Shown here: piece by piece, positions 1 to 8,793 of the stretch | Position numbering within the stretch: position 1 is the stretch's first letter | Layout: every line of letters begins with the position of its first letter | NCBI RefSeq assembly: GCF_020179425.1 | Contig: NZ_JAILYM010000001.1 | Location: forward strand, 868,001-932,000 | Length of the DNA: 64,000 nucleotides | Reading direction: 5' to 3' | Source of the DNA: Novosphingobium percolationis | GTDB taxonomy: Bacteria > Pseudomonadota > Alphaproteobacteria > Sphingomonadales > Sphingomonadaceae | Notes under the pieces: generated by a model | The model's input: the letters and a program-made list of their open reading frames with translations, nothing else | The model's database searches: none | Told to the model about the DNA's origin: nothing | Program-made: the position numbers and the translations under genes

Positions 1-1
1 C

Positions 2-274
<273 letters not shown>

Positions 275-284
275 TCTGCAGCAC

Positions 285-310
285 GCGGGGAGAGGGTTCC
301 CTCTCCCCGC
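285..310 (+). terminator. Hairpin after ilvC
   Basis: Ten bases after the ilvC stop there is a near-perfect inverted repeat: GCGGGGAGAGG pairs with CCTCTCCCCGC around a very short loop. The stem is GC-rich and about 11 bp long, as in an intrinsic terminator, but no clear T-run follows. It could act as a terminator or as an mRNA 3' end stabiliser. Confidence 0.55.
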
Positions 311-413
311 AATTGATCCACGAACGGCCGCGTCCGCTCGACCAGGGTAATGGAACCTTAGGGCTTTTCCCGATATCTCCATTTTGGAGATAATAAGGGA
401 TCGCAAAGCACCC

Positions 414-758
414 ATGGTCCGTAACCGTGCCCTGTCGAGCAACGCGGCCTTTCTGTGCCTGCTGATCACGGGCTGCGCCTCTGATTCCGGGCCGGGCGAC
501 GATGCGTCGGAACCCGCCCTGCTGCCTACCTCGCAGGCCAGCGCCTCCGACAAAGATACTTGCGGCGCGACGCAGCTTGGCAGCCTGATCAAGCGTCACG
601 ACAGTCCCGCCCTGCGCGCTGCGGTCGGCCGCTTTGTCGGTGCTGTGCCTGCCCGCTGGATTGCGCCGGGCACTGCCGTCACATCGGACTACATCGCCGA
701 ACGGCTCAACCTCATCCTCGACGAGGACGGCCGCATCGCCACGCTGCGCTGCGGCTGA
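414..758 (+). CDS. Lipoprotein with peptidase inhibitor I78 domain
   Basis: A 114-aa protein if started at ATG 414; an upstream in-frame ATG at 384 would add 10 residues before the signal sequence. The N-terminus is basic, then hydrophobic, ending in a lipobox (LLITGC), which predicts an outer-membrane or periplasmic lipoprotein. A low-complexity Ser/Ala/Asp linker follows. The C-terminal 65 residues fit the I78 inhibitor family: a conserved Cys, a PGTAVTSDY core, an RLN-like strand and a terminal CG. Family members are small periplasmic serine-protease inhibitors; inhibition here is inferred from the fold only. It appears to be a single-gene unit. Confidence 0.75.
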   Translation: MVRNRALSSNAAFLCLLITGCASDSGPGDDASEPALLPTSQASASDKDTCGATQLGSLIKRHDSPALRAAVGRFVGAVPARWIAPGTAVTSDYIAERLNLILDEDGRIATLRCG

Positions 759-856
759 ACCCTGCGACTGGCGATTGACGCGCGCGCCGGATGCGCGTTT
801 CATCGTGCCGACGCATTCCTGCGGCACTTTCGCCCGATCCCAGGGGAGACCAATCC

Positions 857-1516
857 ATGTCACGCCGTACCACGCTCAAGATCGCCCTGCCGCTTGCGCT
901 CATCGCGCTGGGCGCCGCGCCGATGCTGGCGCAAATGCCCACCGAAGCACCGGGCAAGATGGACAAGGCGCGCGTCGTCGCGGGCACCTATGCCGCCGAT
1001 CCCAACCATTCGCTGGTCGCCTGGCGCGTCAACCACATGGGCTTCAACGATTACTTCGGCCTGTTCGGCGAAGTGAGCGGCACGCTGACGCTCGATCCGG
1101 CCAAGCCCGCCGAAGCCAAGGTCACCGCAACGATCCCCGTGTCGAAGATCGTCACCGTCAACCCCGCGCTGACCGGCCACCTTCTGCGCGCGCCCGCCAC
1201 CGAAGGCGGCAAGCCCGACTTCTTCGGCCCCGCCCCGGCAGACGCAACGTATGTCTCGACCATGGTCATGCCGCACAAGGACGGCACCAGCGCCACGATC
1301 ATGGGCAATCTCACGCTTAACGGCGTGACCAGGCCCGTCGACATCGAAGCGCAGTTCGTGGGCGCGGGCACCGATATGATGAGCAAGGCCCCCGCGGTCG
1401 GCTTCCATGGCAAGGCCACGATCAAGCGCAGCGAATTCGGCCTTGGCGGCTACGTGCCGCTGGTGGGCGATGCCGTGCCGCTCGAAATCACCATCGCCTT
1501 CGTCAAGAAGGGCTGA
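857..1516 (+). CDS. YceI family periplasmic protein
   Basis: A 219-aa protein with a Sec signal peptide (basic start, hydrophobic run, cleavage near AQMP). The start at ATG 857 is supported by a GGGGAGA ribosome-binding site just upstream; the longer frame from 791 lacks this. The mature part shows YceI/lipocalin-like features: a YAADPNHS opening (the family YxxDxxHS signature), a GEVSGTLTLD strand, the GNLTLNGVT motif, and a terminal beta-strand rich segment. YceI proteins are beta-barrel periplasmic proteins that bind polyisoprenoid or amphiphilic lipids. It converges with the downstream hydrolase gene across a strong hairpin. Confidence 0.85.
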   Translation: MSRRTTLKIALPLALIALGAAPMLAQMPTEAPGKMDKARVVAGTYAADPNHSLVAWRVNHMGFNDYFGLFGEVSGTLTLDPAKPAEAKVTATIPVSKIVTVNPALTGHLLRAPATEGGKPDFFGPAPADATYVSTMVMPHKDGTSATIMGNLTLNGVTRPVDIEAQFVGAGTDMMSKAPAVGFHGKATIKRSEFGLGGYVPLVGDAVPLEITIAFVKKG

Positions 1517-1524
1517 AGCGGCGG

Positions 1525-1552
1525 GCGGGCGGAGTTGCGAAACTCCGCCCGC
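1525..1552. terminator. Bidirectional hairpin between convergent genes
   Basis: A perfect 12-bp inverted repeat (GCGGGCGGAGTT against AACTCCGCCCGC) with a GCGA tetraloop lies in the 44-bp gap between two convergent genes. It can form on either strand and is placed to end both transcripts. Confidence 0.7.
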
Positions 1553-1560
1553 GCCGTCCC

Positions 1561-2706
1561 TCACATCAGCGCGAACGCCGCGCGCAACTCGCGCACGAAG
1601 GCCTCGGGCTGCTCCCACGCGGCAAAGTGCCCGCCCTTGTCGAGCGTGCCCCAGTGGACCAGCCGCTCGCAATGCCGCTCGAACCACTTGCGCGGCGTCG
1701 GCAACACTTCCTTGGGGAACGCGCTCGCTGCCACCGGCATCGACATCGGCCCTGCGGCAAAATTGCCGAAGCTCTCCCAATAGAGCCGCGCCGACGAAGC
1801 GCCCGCGCTCGTCAGCCAGTAGAGCATGATGTTGTCGAGCATGGCATCGCGGCTCAGCGCATCCTCGGCCCGCCCTTCGTTGTCCGTCCAGGCCCACATC
1901 TTCTCATAGATCCACCCGGCCAGCCCCACCGGCGAATCGACCAGCCCGTATCCCACTGTCTGCGGCCGCGTAGCCTGCTCCTTGGAATATCCCGAATCCC
2001 AGTCCTGATAGAATTTCAGCGCGGTCAGCGCGCGCAGGTCGGCGGCGTCGGGATTGGCCATGTCCTCCGGCGTCGGCTGCGCGATCGGCATGTTGACGTG
2101 GATGCCAACGCATCCGGGCACGTTCTGCATCGCGATCTGCGTGGTCACGCCCGCGCCCCAGTCGCCGCCTTGGGCGTACCAGCGATCATAGCCCAGCCGT
2201 GCCATCAGCTGCCCCCACGCCCGCGCGATCTTCTCGATGCCCCAGCCCTTCTGCGTCGGCTTGCCCGAAAAGCCGAAGCCCGGCAGGCACGGGATGACGA
2301 GGTGGAACGCCTCTTCCGCCTTGCCGCTTGTCGGCCGGGTCAGCGGCTCGATCGCGCCGCGAAATTCCAGAATCGAGCCCGGCCAGCCATGCGTCAGCAC
2401 CAGCGGCCGTGCCCCCTCGATGGGTGAGCGCACGTGCAGGAAGCGGATATCAAGCCCGTCGATCGTGGTGCTCCACAGCCCCAGCCGGTTGAGCCAGCTC
2501 TCGCACGCGCGCCAGTCATAGCGGTCGCGCCAGTGCGCGACGAGATCCTTGAGCGCGGCCAGCGGCGTGCCCTGCGACCAGTCGTCGACGGTCTCCTTTT
2601 CCGGCCAGCGCGCCAGATCCAGCCGCCGGTTGAGATCGTCGATCTCGCTTTGCGGCACCTGCACGACGAACGGTTCGATGCTCCCGGTTTCGATACTGGC
2701 CGACAT
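1561..2706 (-). CDS. Epoxide hydrolase (EHN domain, alpha/beta hydrolase)
   Basis: A 381-aa cytoplasmic enzyme. The N-terminal ~100 residues match the epoxide hydrolase N-terminal (EHN) domain, including WPEKETVDDWSQG. The alpha/beta hydrolase core carries HGWPGS (about residues 106-111, oxyanion loop) and GGDWGAG with the nucleophile Asp at about 182. The catalytic His lies in KGGHFAAWEQPE near residue 360. The family opens epoxides to diols through an Asp-ester intermediate; the natural substrate cannot be read from sequence. Start at 2706 is chosen because AGGGAAAGGGAGTGAGG precedes that ATG; the longer frame reaches 2763. Conserved tyrosines of the lid region were not checked in detail. 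Confidence 0.88.
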   Translation of the reverse strand: MSASIETGSIEPFVVQVPQSEIDDLNRRLDLARWPEKETVDDWSQGTPLAALKDLVAHWRDRYDWRACESWLNRLGLWSTTIDGLDIRFLHVRSPIEGARPLVLTHGWPGSILEFRGAIEPLTRPTSGKAEEAFHLVIPCLPGFGFSGKPTQKGWGIEKIARAWGQLMARLGYDRWYAQGGDWGAGVTTQIAMQNVPGCVGIHVNMPIAQPTPEDMANPDAADLRALTALKFYQDWDSGYSKEQATRPQTVGYGLVDSPVGLAGWIYEKMWAWTDNEGRAEDALSRDAMLDNIMLYWLTSAGASSARLYWESFGNFAAGPMSMPVAASAFPKEVLPTPRKWFERHCERLVHWGTLDKGGHFAAWEQPEAFVRELRAAFALM

Positions 2707-2915
2707 CCTCACTCCCTTTCCCTGTTTCAGTTCACTGTGGACAAGTCCGCCGCAATTCACCATAGGCTTGGTGCATGGCTACCCGGCTGGACCTTACCCT
2801 GCGACTTACCCGCCCTTGGGCGTGAGCTGACGCGTCGGTCCCACTGGCGCGCACGGCGCCCAGGGGTTACGGACCACACCATACGCATCCATTTCCAGCT
2901 AGAGTTTGCACTCCC

Positions 2916-4586
2916 ATGACCATGCTGAAGGACCCTTCGGTCAAGTATCGCCCGTTCCCGCAGATCCACCTGCCCGATCGCCAGTGGCCCGGCCGCGTGA
3001 TCGACAAGGCCCCGCGCTGGCTGTCGACCGACATGCGCGATGGCAACCAGTCGCTGATCGATCCGATGGACGCGGACAAGAAGGCCCGCTTCTTCGACCT
3101 GCTGCTCAAGGTCGGCATCAAGGAAATCGAGGTCGGCTTCCCCAGCGCGGGCGCCACCGAGTACGATTTCATCCGCGGCCTCGTCGATCAGGGCAAGATC
3201 CCCGATGACGTGTTCGTGCAGGTACTCACGCAGTCGCGCGAAGACCTCATCCGCACCAGCTTCGAAAGCCTCGCGGGTGCCAAGCAGGCGATCGTCCACG
3301 TCTACAACGCCGTGTCGCCGCTGTGGCGCCAGGTCGTGTTCGGCATGGAAAAGGCCGAGATCAAGGAAATCGCGCGCGCTGGCGCCACCTTCCTGCGCGA
3401 TCAGGCCGCGCGCTTCCCGCAAACCGACTGGCACTTCGAATATAGCCCGGAGACCTTCTCCACCGCCGAAGTCGATTTCAGCATCGAATGCTGCGAAGCG
3501 GTGATGGAAATTCTCCAGCCCACGGTCGAAAAGCCGATCATCCTCAACCTGCCGGCCACGGTCGAAGCCTCGACCGCGAACATCTATGCCGACCAGATCG
3601 AGTATTTCTGCCGCAACCTGCCGGGTCGCGACCGCGCGGTGATCAGCTTGCACACCCACAACGATCGCGGCACCGGCGTCGCCGCCGCCGAACTCGGCCT
3701 GATGGCGGGCGCGGACCGCGTCGAAGGTTGCCTGTTCGGCAATGGCGAGCGCACCGGCAACTGTTGCCTCGTGACCATGGGCCTCAATCTCTACACGCAG
3801 GGCGTCGACCCCGGCCTCGATTTCTCGGACATCGACGAAGTCATCCAGACGGTCGAATACTGCAACCAGCTGCCTGTCCACCCGCGCCACCCCTATGGCG
3901 GCGAACTGGTGTTCACGGCGTTTTCGGGCAGTCATCAGGACGCGATCAAGAAGGGCTTCGCCGCGCAGGAAAAGCGCAACGACGAACTCTGGTCCGTGCC
4001 CTACCTGCCGATCGATCCGGCCGACCTTGGCCGCAGCTACGAAGCGGTGATCCGCGTCAACTCGCAGTCGGGCAAGGGCGGCTTTGCCTGGGTGCTCGAA
4101 CAGGACCAGGGCCTCAAGCTGCCCAAGAAGATGCAGGCGCACTTCAGCCGCCACGTGCAGGAACTGGCCGATGAATTGGGCCGCGAACTGCAGGCCGCCG
4201 ACATCTGGGGCGTGTTCCGCAAGGCCTACCGGCTCGATGTACCGCAGCACTTCCAGCTGGTCGACTACGAGGAAAGCCGCGCGCCTGACGGCACCCGCAT
4301 CTTTGCGGGCAAGATCGAGGTCGACGGCAAGATCCAGACCGTCAGCGGCAGGGGCAACGGGCTGATCTCGTCGGTCGTCGCCACGCTCAAGGACGGCTTC
4401 GGCATCGATATCGACGTGCGCGATTATTCCGAACACGCCATGTCGGGCGGCAGCGATGCGCGCGCGGCGGCCTATGTCGAATGCGTGGCCGCCGATGGCC
4501 GCGTGATCTGGGGCGTCGGCATCGACGAAGACGTCGCCACCGCCAGCGTCCGCGCCATCCTCTCCGCCGCCAACGCGGTCGGCTGA
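2916..4586 (+). CDS. leuA: 2-isopropylmalate synthase
   Basis: A 556-aa enzyme condensing acetyl-CoA with 2-oxoisovalerate to give 2-isopropylmalate, the committed step of leucine synthesis. The HMGL-like catalytic barrel starts with [11 protein letters not shown] (about residues 37-47; Arg41 and Asp42 are the expected catalytic and metal residues) and contains the metal-binding [10 protein letters not shown] near residue 245 and GNGERTGN after it. The C-terminal ~130 residues form the leucine-sensing LeuA dimer domain ([18 protein letters not shown]). Length fits the long LeuA type 2 subfamily. No strong ribosome-binding site precedes ATG 2916; ATG 2922 is an alternative. A GC-rich hairpin follows the stop. 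Nothing clear was seen for a leader peptide in the 209-bp upstream gap. Confidence 0.95.
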   Translation: MTMLKDPSVKYRPFPQIHLPDRQWPGRVIDKAPRWLSTDMRDGNQSLIDPMDADKKARFFDLLLKVGIKEIEVGFPSAGATEYDFIRGLVDQGKIPDDVFVQVLTQSREDLIRTSFESLAGAKQAIVHVYNAVSPLWRQVVFGMEKAEIKEIARAGATFLRDQAARFPQTDWHFEYSPETFSTAEVDFSIECCEAVMEILQPTVEKPIILNLPATVEASTANIYADQIEYFCRNLPGRDRAVISLHTHNDRGTGVAAAELGLMAGADRVEGCLFGNGERTGNCCLVTMGLNLYTQGVDPGLDFSDIDEVIQTVEYCNQLPVHPRHPYGGELVFTAFSGSHQDAIKKGFAAQEKRNDELWSVPYLPIDPADLGRSYEAVIRVNSQSGKGGFAWVLEQDQGLKLPKKMQAHFSRHVQELADELGRELQAADIWGVFRKAYRLDVPQHFQLVDYEESRAPDGTRIFAGKIEVDGKIQTVSGRGNGLISSVVATLKDGFGIDIDVRDYSEHAMSGGSDARAAAYVECVAADGRVIWGVGIDEDVATASVRAILSAANAVG

Positions 4587-4598
4587 TCTGCTGAGACA

Positions 4599-4658
4599 CC
4601 CCTCCCGCCAGCGGGAGGGGCAGCGAGACTAGGGCCTGCCGAAAGGCAGGTCCCAGTC
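4599..4658 (+). repeat. Two-hairpin intergenic element after leuA
   Basis: A perfect 10-bp stem (CCCCTCCCGC / GCGGGAGGGG, loop CA, 4599-4620) is followed at 4627-4658 by a second stem (GGGCCTGCC / GGCAGGTCC) closed by a GAAA tetraloop, then a GGGGGTGGGC tail. The first hairpin can serve as leuA terminator. The paired-hairpin layout resembles dispersed intergenic repeats common in sphingomonad genomes; repetition cannot be shown from one window copy. Confidence 0.5.
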
Positions 4659-4792
4659 GCAGCGGGGGTGGGCAACGGCACAACTGCCCGACGCCGCCTC
4701 CCTCAACCGATCAATTAATCTTGCAGGCCCCGCTGCTTGCTCCATACTCGCGCCCGAGCCCACGAAGAGGCCGCAGACAATTGGGAGCCGGT

Positions 4793-5842
4793 ATGCCTGA
4801 AGCGATTCTCGAGCCTGACCTGCCGATCATCGATCCGCACCACCACTTGTGGGACCTGCGCCCGCTGATCGATTCGTTCCCGCAGCCGCGCCACCCCTTC
4901 ATCGAGGCGCTGACGCTGGCGCCCTACTACACCTTCAACGAGCTGCTGACCGACACCCAGTCGGGCCACAACGTCATCGGCACCGTGTTCATGGAATGCG
5001 GCGCGTTCTACCGCAGCGGCGCCGAACAGGCGATGAAGCCGGTCGGCGAAGTCGAATACGTCAACGGCGTCGCCGCCCAGGGCGCGAGCGGCCTCTACGG
5101 CGCCTATCGCCCCTGCGCGGGGATCGTCGGCCATGCCGACATGACGCTGGGCGATGGCGCGAAGGGTGTGCTCGAAGCCCTCGTCGCTGCCGGAAATGGC
5201 CGCTTCAGGGGCATTCGCCATGCCGCCGCCTGGGATGCCGATCCCGAAGTGCTCGGCCCTCCGTTCCACGCCCCCGAAGGGCTCTACCGCAGCGACGCCT
5301 TCCGCGCGGGGTTCAGGCACCTGGGCGCGATGGGCCTGACGTTCGATGCCTGGGTGATCGAACCCCAGCTCGACGACGTGATCGACTTGGCGCGCGCCTT
5401 CCCCGACCAGCCGATCGTGCTCGATCACTGCGGCACCCCGCTGGGCATCGCCAGCTACAAGGGCAAGCTGCCCGAACGCTTCGACACCTGGCGCGCCAAG
5501 ATCCGCACGCTGGCCGAATGCCCCAACGTTTCGGTCAAGCTGGGCGGCCTTGCCATGGCCTTCTGCATGATGCCCGAAAAGGGCCCTGCCGCCGGGATCG
5601 GCTCGGAAGTGCTGGCCGCGATGTGGCGCCCCTACATCGAAACCTGCATCGACGCTTTCGGCGCCAACCGCGCGATGTTCGAAAGCAACTTCCCGGTCGA
5701 TCGCTGGGGCGCGGACTACCGCACGCTGTGGAACGCCTTCAAGCGCCTCTCGACCGGGGCATCGGCGGGTGAAAAGCGCGCGCTGTTCGCCGGCACGGCG
5801 GCGAAGGTCTATGGCGTGGAGCACCTGCTCGACGCGGCGTGA
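4793..5842 (+). CDS. Amidohydrolase family 2 protein (metal-dependent hydrolase)
   Basis: A 349-aa protein of the amidohydrolase-2 family (TIM-barrel hydrolases and decarboxylases). The N-terminal metal motif IIDPHHHLWD lies at residues 12-21. Further family marks are RGIRHAAAWD near the middle, a metal or proton-transfer His in VLDHCGTP, and FESNFPVDRWG near the C-terminus (conserved Asp after the last strand). Relatives act on lactones, 2-pyrones or aromatic acids; the substrate here is unknown. Start at ATG 4793 has GGGAGCCG just upstream. It lies in the same direction as a nitronate monooxygenase 90 bp downstream, with no obvious shared pathway. Confidence 0.85.
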   Translation: MPEAILEPDLPIIDPHHHLWDLRPLIDSFPQPRHPFIEALTLAPYYTFNELLTDTQSGHNVIGTVFMECGAFYRSGAEQAMKPVGEVEYVNGVAAQGASGLYGAYRPCAGIVGHADMTLGDGAKGVLEALVAAGNGRFRGIRHAAAWDADPEVLGPPFHAPEGLYRSDAFRAGFRHLGAMGLTFDAWVIEPQLDDVIDLARAFPDQPIVLDHCGTPLGIASYKGKLPERFDTWRAKIRTLAECPNVSVKLGGLAMAFCMMPEKGPAAGIGSEVLAAMWRPYIETCIDAFGANRAMFESNFPVDRWGADYRTLWNAFKRLSTGASAGEKRALFAGTAAKVYGVEHLLDAA

Positions 5843-5932
5843 TCTGCCCACACGGGAAGCTTTGACAGCGGCGGCGCGGCTTGGTAGCCCTTCTTAATCG
5901 CCCGATTAAAGGGCTGTATGGGAGGATCACCG

Positions 5933-6913
5933 ATGTCGCTGCCGCCGCTGTTTTCCAAGCTCCGCCTGCCGGTCATCGCCTCTCCGCTGTTCATCATCTC
6001 GGGGCCGGAGATGGTCATCGCGCAGTGCAAGGCAGGCGTGGTCGGCTCGTTCCCCTCGCTCAACGCGCGCCCGATCAGCCTGCTCGACGAATGGCTGCAC
6101 CAGATCACCGAGGAGCTGGCCGCGCACAATCGCGCCAATCCCGATCGCCCTGCCGCGCCCTTCGCGGTCAACCAGATCGTGCACAAGACCAACAACCGCC
6201 TCGATGAAGACATGGCGCTCTGCGAAAAGTGGCAGGTGCCGATGCTCATCACGTCGCTCGGCGCGCGCGAAGACGTTTACAACGCGGCGCACCGCTGGGG
6301 CGGCATCGTGCTGCACGACGTGATCGACGATCGCTTCGCCCACAAGGCCGTCGAAAAGGGCGCGGACGGCCTGATCCCGGTCGCCGCCGGCGCCGGTGGC
6401 CACGCCGGCACCCTTTCACCCTTCGCGCTGATGCAGGAAATCCGCAGCTGGTTCGATGGCCCGGTCGCGCTGTCGGGCGCGATCGGCCACGGCCGCTCGA
6501 TCCTCGCAGCCCAGGCATTGGGCGCCGATTTCGCCTATATCGGCTCGGCCTGGATCGCGACCGAGGAAGCCCGCGCGCCCGACGCTTACAAGAACGCCAT
6601 CGTCGAAGGCCACGCAGACGACATCGTCTATTCGAACCTCTTCACCGGGGTGCATGGCAACTACCTGCGCCCCTCGATCGTCGCCGCCGGGCTCGATCCC
6701 GACAACCTGCCGGTCAGCGATCCCACCAAGATGAATTTCGGTTCGGGCGGCAATACCGAAGCCAAGGCGTGGAAGGACATCTGGGGGTCGGGCCAGGGCA
6801 TCGGCGCGATCGACGCCATCGAATCGGTCGAAACCCGCGTCGCCCGCTTCGAAGCCGAATACCGCGAAGCCGCTGCCGCGCTTTCCGCCAACAGCGCGCC
6901 GTTCCTGCGCTGA
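5933..6913 (+). CDS. Nitronate monooxygenase (2-nitropropane dioxygenase family)
   Basis: A 326-aa FMN-dependent TIM-barrel enzyme. Typical family segments are the N-terminal PVIASPLFIISGPEM, a VGSFPSLNAR turn, the FMN-phosphate loop AAGAGGHAGTLSPFAL, and SGAIGHGRSILAAQALGADF. Members oxidise alkyl nitronates to carbonyl and nitrite, probably to detoxify 3-nitropropionate or propionate-3-nitronate. Start at ATG 5933 is preceded by GGGAGGATCACCG, a good ribosome-binding site; the upstream frame to 5918 is less likely. The physiological substrate is an inference from the family. Confidence 0.88.
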   Translation: MSLPPLFSKLRLPVIASPLFIISGPEMVIAQCKAGVVGSFPSLNARPISLLDEWLHQITEELAAHNRANPDRPAAPFAVNQIVHKTNNRLDEDMALCEKWQVPMLITSLGAREDVYNAAHRWGGIVLHDVIDDRFAHKAVEKGADGLIPVAAGAGGHAGTLSPFALMQEIRSWFDGPVALSGAIGHGRSILAAQALGADFAYIGSAWIATEEARAPDAYKNAIVEGHADDIVYSNLFTGVHGNYLRPSIVAAGLDPDNLPVSDPTKMNFGSGGNTEAKAWKDIWGSGQGIGAIDAIESVETRVARFEAEYREAAAALSANSAPFLR

Positions 6914-6932
6914 ACCGCTCCTCGGCCGGGCC

Positions 6933-7460
6933 CTACTCTGCCGGAGCCGTCTCCGCCCAGAGCAGCCCGGCCATCGCATCGAGGTGGCTGTAATCGAGCG
7001 CGCAGTCCTGCCGGATCGGATCGCGCCGATTCAGCGCCGGTCCCAGCCAGCGCAGCGGGTCGAGCAGGCGCCGCCGCAGCGCGCGTTGCAGGCAGTCCAT
7101 GCGCATCAGCGCCTCACGCGTGGCCATCTGGCGGTCGGCGCGGCGCATCTTCTGCCAGTGGCTTTCGATCTGGCCTACGCGCTCGATCACCAGCGCGCTG
7201 TATTCAGGGTGCGGCCCGCGATGCAGCGGAAGCGCCATGCGCTTGGCCTCGTGATCGGTGGCGGGCAGCAGCAGCCCGTTGCGCCGGAAATCATCGACCA
7301 CAGCCTCGCCCCCCAATTCCGCCATCATCCCCGCCAGCCCCGGCTCGGCCAGCAACTGGCGCGGCAGCACGTGGTGGCGCTGCAGCCGTGCATTGTAACC
7401 GGGGGCGCCGGGCCGGTTGACGGCCCGGAAAGGAAGCGATGGGCGCGTCCGCGTCCTCAC
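6933..7460 (-). CDS. AHH-domain nuclease-like protein
   Basis: A protein of about 175 aa. After a short basic start it has the motif YNARLQRHHVLP, matching the AHH family (HNH/endonuclease VII superfold; two adjacent histidines in a metal site), followed by an FRRNGLLLP segment and a conserved LPLHRGPHPEYS block with more metal-binding His. AHH nucleases occur as C-terminal toxin domains and as stand-alone proteins in alphaproteobacteria. The likely start is GTG 7460, which overlaps the TGA of the upstream gene by 4 nt (GTGA); GTG 7466 is also possible. No signal peptide is seen, so it may act in the cytoplasm. Confidence 0.68.
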   Translation of the reverse strand: MRTRTRPSLPFRAVNRPGAPGYNARLQRHHVLPRQLLAEPGLAGMMAELGGEAVVDDFRRNGLLLPATDHEAKRMALPLHRGPHPEYSALVIERVGQIESHWQKMRRADRQMATREALMRMDCLQRALRRRLLDPLRWLGPALNRRDPIRQDCALDYSHLDAMAGLLWAETAPAE

Positions 7461-8257
7461 GCGCACCGAACGTGGATCGTGCCTTCCCCATCAGGCTCAA
7501 GCCAGACGGGGCCGACGTCGGGAAGTACGACTTCGCGCGGTCCTTCGACCTTGCCATGGGCTACCAGCCAATCGACCAGTCGCACAGCCACGCGAGCATC
7601 CTTCTCCTGCAACATCCCGCCCGAGGCGTAGAGCGTAAATTCTTGACCAATAAGAAATGTCAGCCCGTGGCTCTTCATTTTGGAGGCAGTTCTGGCAATC
7701 GTCGTCATCGCCAGTGCAGGGAACGGGCCGCCCGCAATCCATGCATCGGCCGCTTGCACGAACCATTCCGGAGATACCAGAGAACCCGACGGGAGCCACG
7801 AAACCGCAACCAACCCCGGCAGACGCACCAATGCGGCGATCAATGCGGCCGCCACCCGCACCACCGGCAAGAGGTGTTCCGCACCCGCAAGATGCGGGCC
7901 GGGCGCGAGCACGATTGCTTCCAGCGTGGAAGTATCAACCGTTTGCGGCAGCCCCACCCGCTGCATTGCGGCCAGATCGACCGGCACGGGCGCGTCAGGC
8001 GCAAGCCCGTTGAGGTCGAACGTCAGCCCATCGCGCAACACCTCGACCCAGCCCGGCGTATCCAGATCGCGATGCGATACGGCATAGCCACCAGCCTCCG
8101 CCGCCAGCGCGGTCAGCCCGGCATCATCGGGACGGTATCCTTGCGCGAACAGCAGCGCCGCCATCGGGGTGCTGTTCACCGTGCTCGCGCTCCCGGTCAC
8201 GCCTGCTCCTTTGCCCCCCGGCGACCCGTCCGTCCCGAAAGAAATGCTGTTCGACAC
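7457..8257 (-). CDS. Hypothetical protein upstream of the AHH nuclease
   Basis: A 266-aa frame beginning with GTG; the first ~30 residues are Gly/Ser-rich, so a later start (around MAALLFAQG) is possible. The body is rich in Ala, Val and Leu and shows alternating strands and helices (SHRDLDTPGWVEVL, SHGLTFLIGQEFTLYA, WLVAHGKVEGPREVVLPD). I do not recognise a family with confidence; it distantly recalls DUF4261-type proteins. The 4-nt overlap with the nuclease gene implies co-translation and raises the possibility of a functional pair, such as a protective partner, but nothing in the sequence proves it. Confidence 0.6.
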   Translation of the reverse strand: MSNSISFGTDGSPGGKGAGVTGSASTVNSTPMAALLFAQGYRPDDAGLTALAAEAGGYAVSHRDLDTPGWVEVLRDGLTFDLNGLAPDAPVPVDLAAMQRVGLPQTVDTSTLEAIVLAPGPHLAGAEHLLPVVRVAAALIAALVRLPGLVAVSWLPSGSLVSPEWFVQAADAWIAGGPFPALAMTTIARTASKMKSHGLTFLIGQEFTLYASGGMLQEKDARVAVRLVDWLVAHGKVEGPREVVLPDVGPVWLEPDGEGTIHVRCA

Positions 8258-8286
8258 CGATCGTCCGATCGAAGCCGGACCTTACA

Positions 8287-8787
8287 TCAAAACAAGCCGA
8301 TTTCGAGACCGGCCGCGAGTGCCTGTCCCAATTCGCGACATAGTTGCAGCACCGCTGCATCTATTCGTTTTGGAGCAAGAATCTGCTCGGGCGTCTGGGC
8401 CTGACAATTGACGATCATCGCTTCGCGCACGCGCCGCAACCGCCAGCCGGTGGCGATCCGTTCCAACTGCGCCTGCGCGCCCTGCCCGGCCGATCCGGCC
8501 GTGATCACGCTGGCATAGCCCCGCCCCTCGATCCGCCCCAGCAGCGGGTAGTAGCAGCGGTCGAAGAACTCCTTCATCGCACCCGACATCGCGCCCAGGT
8601 TTTCGGGGCAGGCGAAGACATAGGCGCGCGCGGCCAGCAGGTCTTCGGCCAAGGCCTCGTCCGCCCCGATGATCCGCGCGCCGCCGTCGCCAACGCTAAC
8701 CGCCCCTTGCACGACCGCTTGCGCGCATTGGCGGGCCGCACCCGTGCGGCTGTGCCACACGATCAGCAGGTCGCACGGTGTCACCAT
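8287..8787 (-). CDS. Flavodoxin-like NAD(P)H-dependent FMN reductase
   Basis: A 166-aa protein with a flavodoxin fold. The N-terminal strand and phosphate loop are seen in LLIVWHSRTGAARQ (the SRTG element replaces the classical T-x-T-G-x-T loop), followed by FACPENLGAMSGAMKEFFDR, a typical FMN-isoalloxazine loop plus helix, and a later TAGSAGQGAQAQLERI segment. Such proteins bind FMN and reduce quinones or act as small electron carriers. It lies 6 bp downstream of the larger hypothetical gene on the same strand and is probably co-transcribed with it. Confidence 0.78.
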   Translation of the reverse strand: MVTPCDLLIVWHSRTGAARQCAQAVVQGAVSVGDGGARIIGADEALAEDLLAARAYVFACPENLGAMSGAMKEFFDRCYYPLLGRIEGRGYASVITAGSAGQGAQAQLERIATGWRLRRVREAMIVNCQAQTPEQILAPKRIDAAVLQLCRELGQALAAGLEIGLF

Positions 8788-8793
8788 CGGCCC

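Noticed and set aside
2757..4436. 559-aa open frame antisense to leuA
   Set aside because: Shadow frame; leuA is clear on the plus strand.
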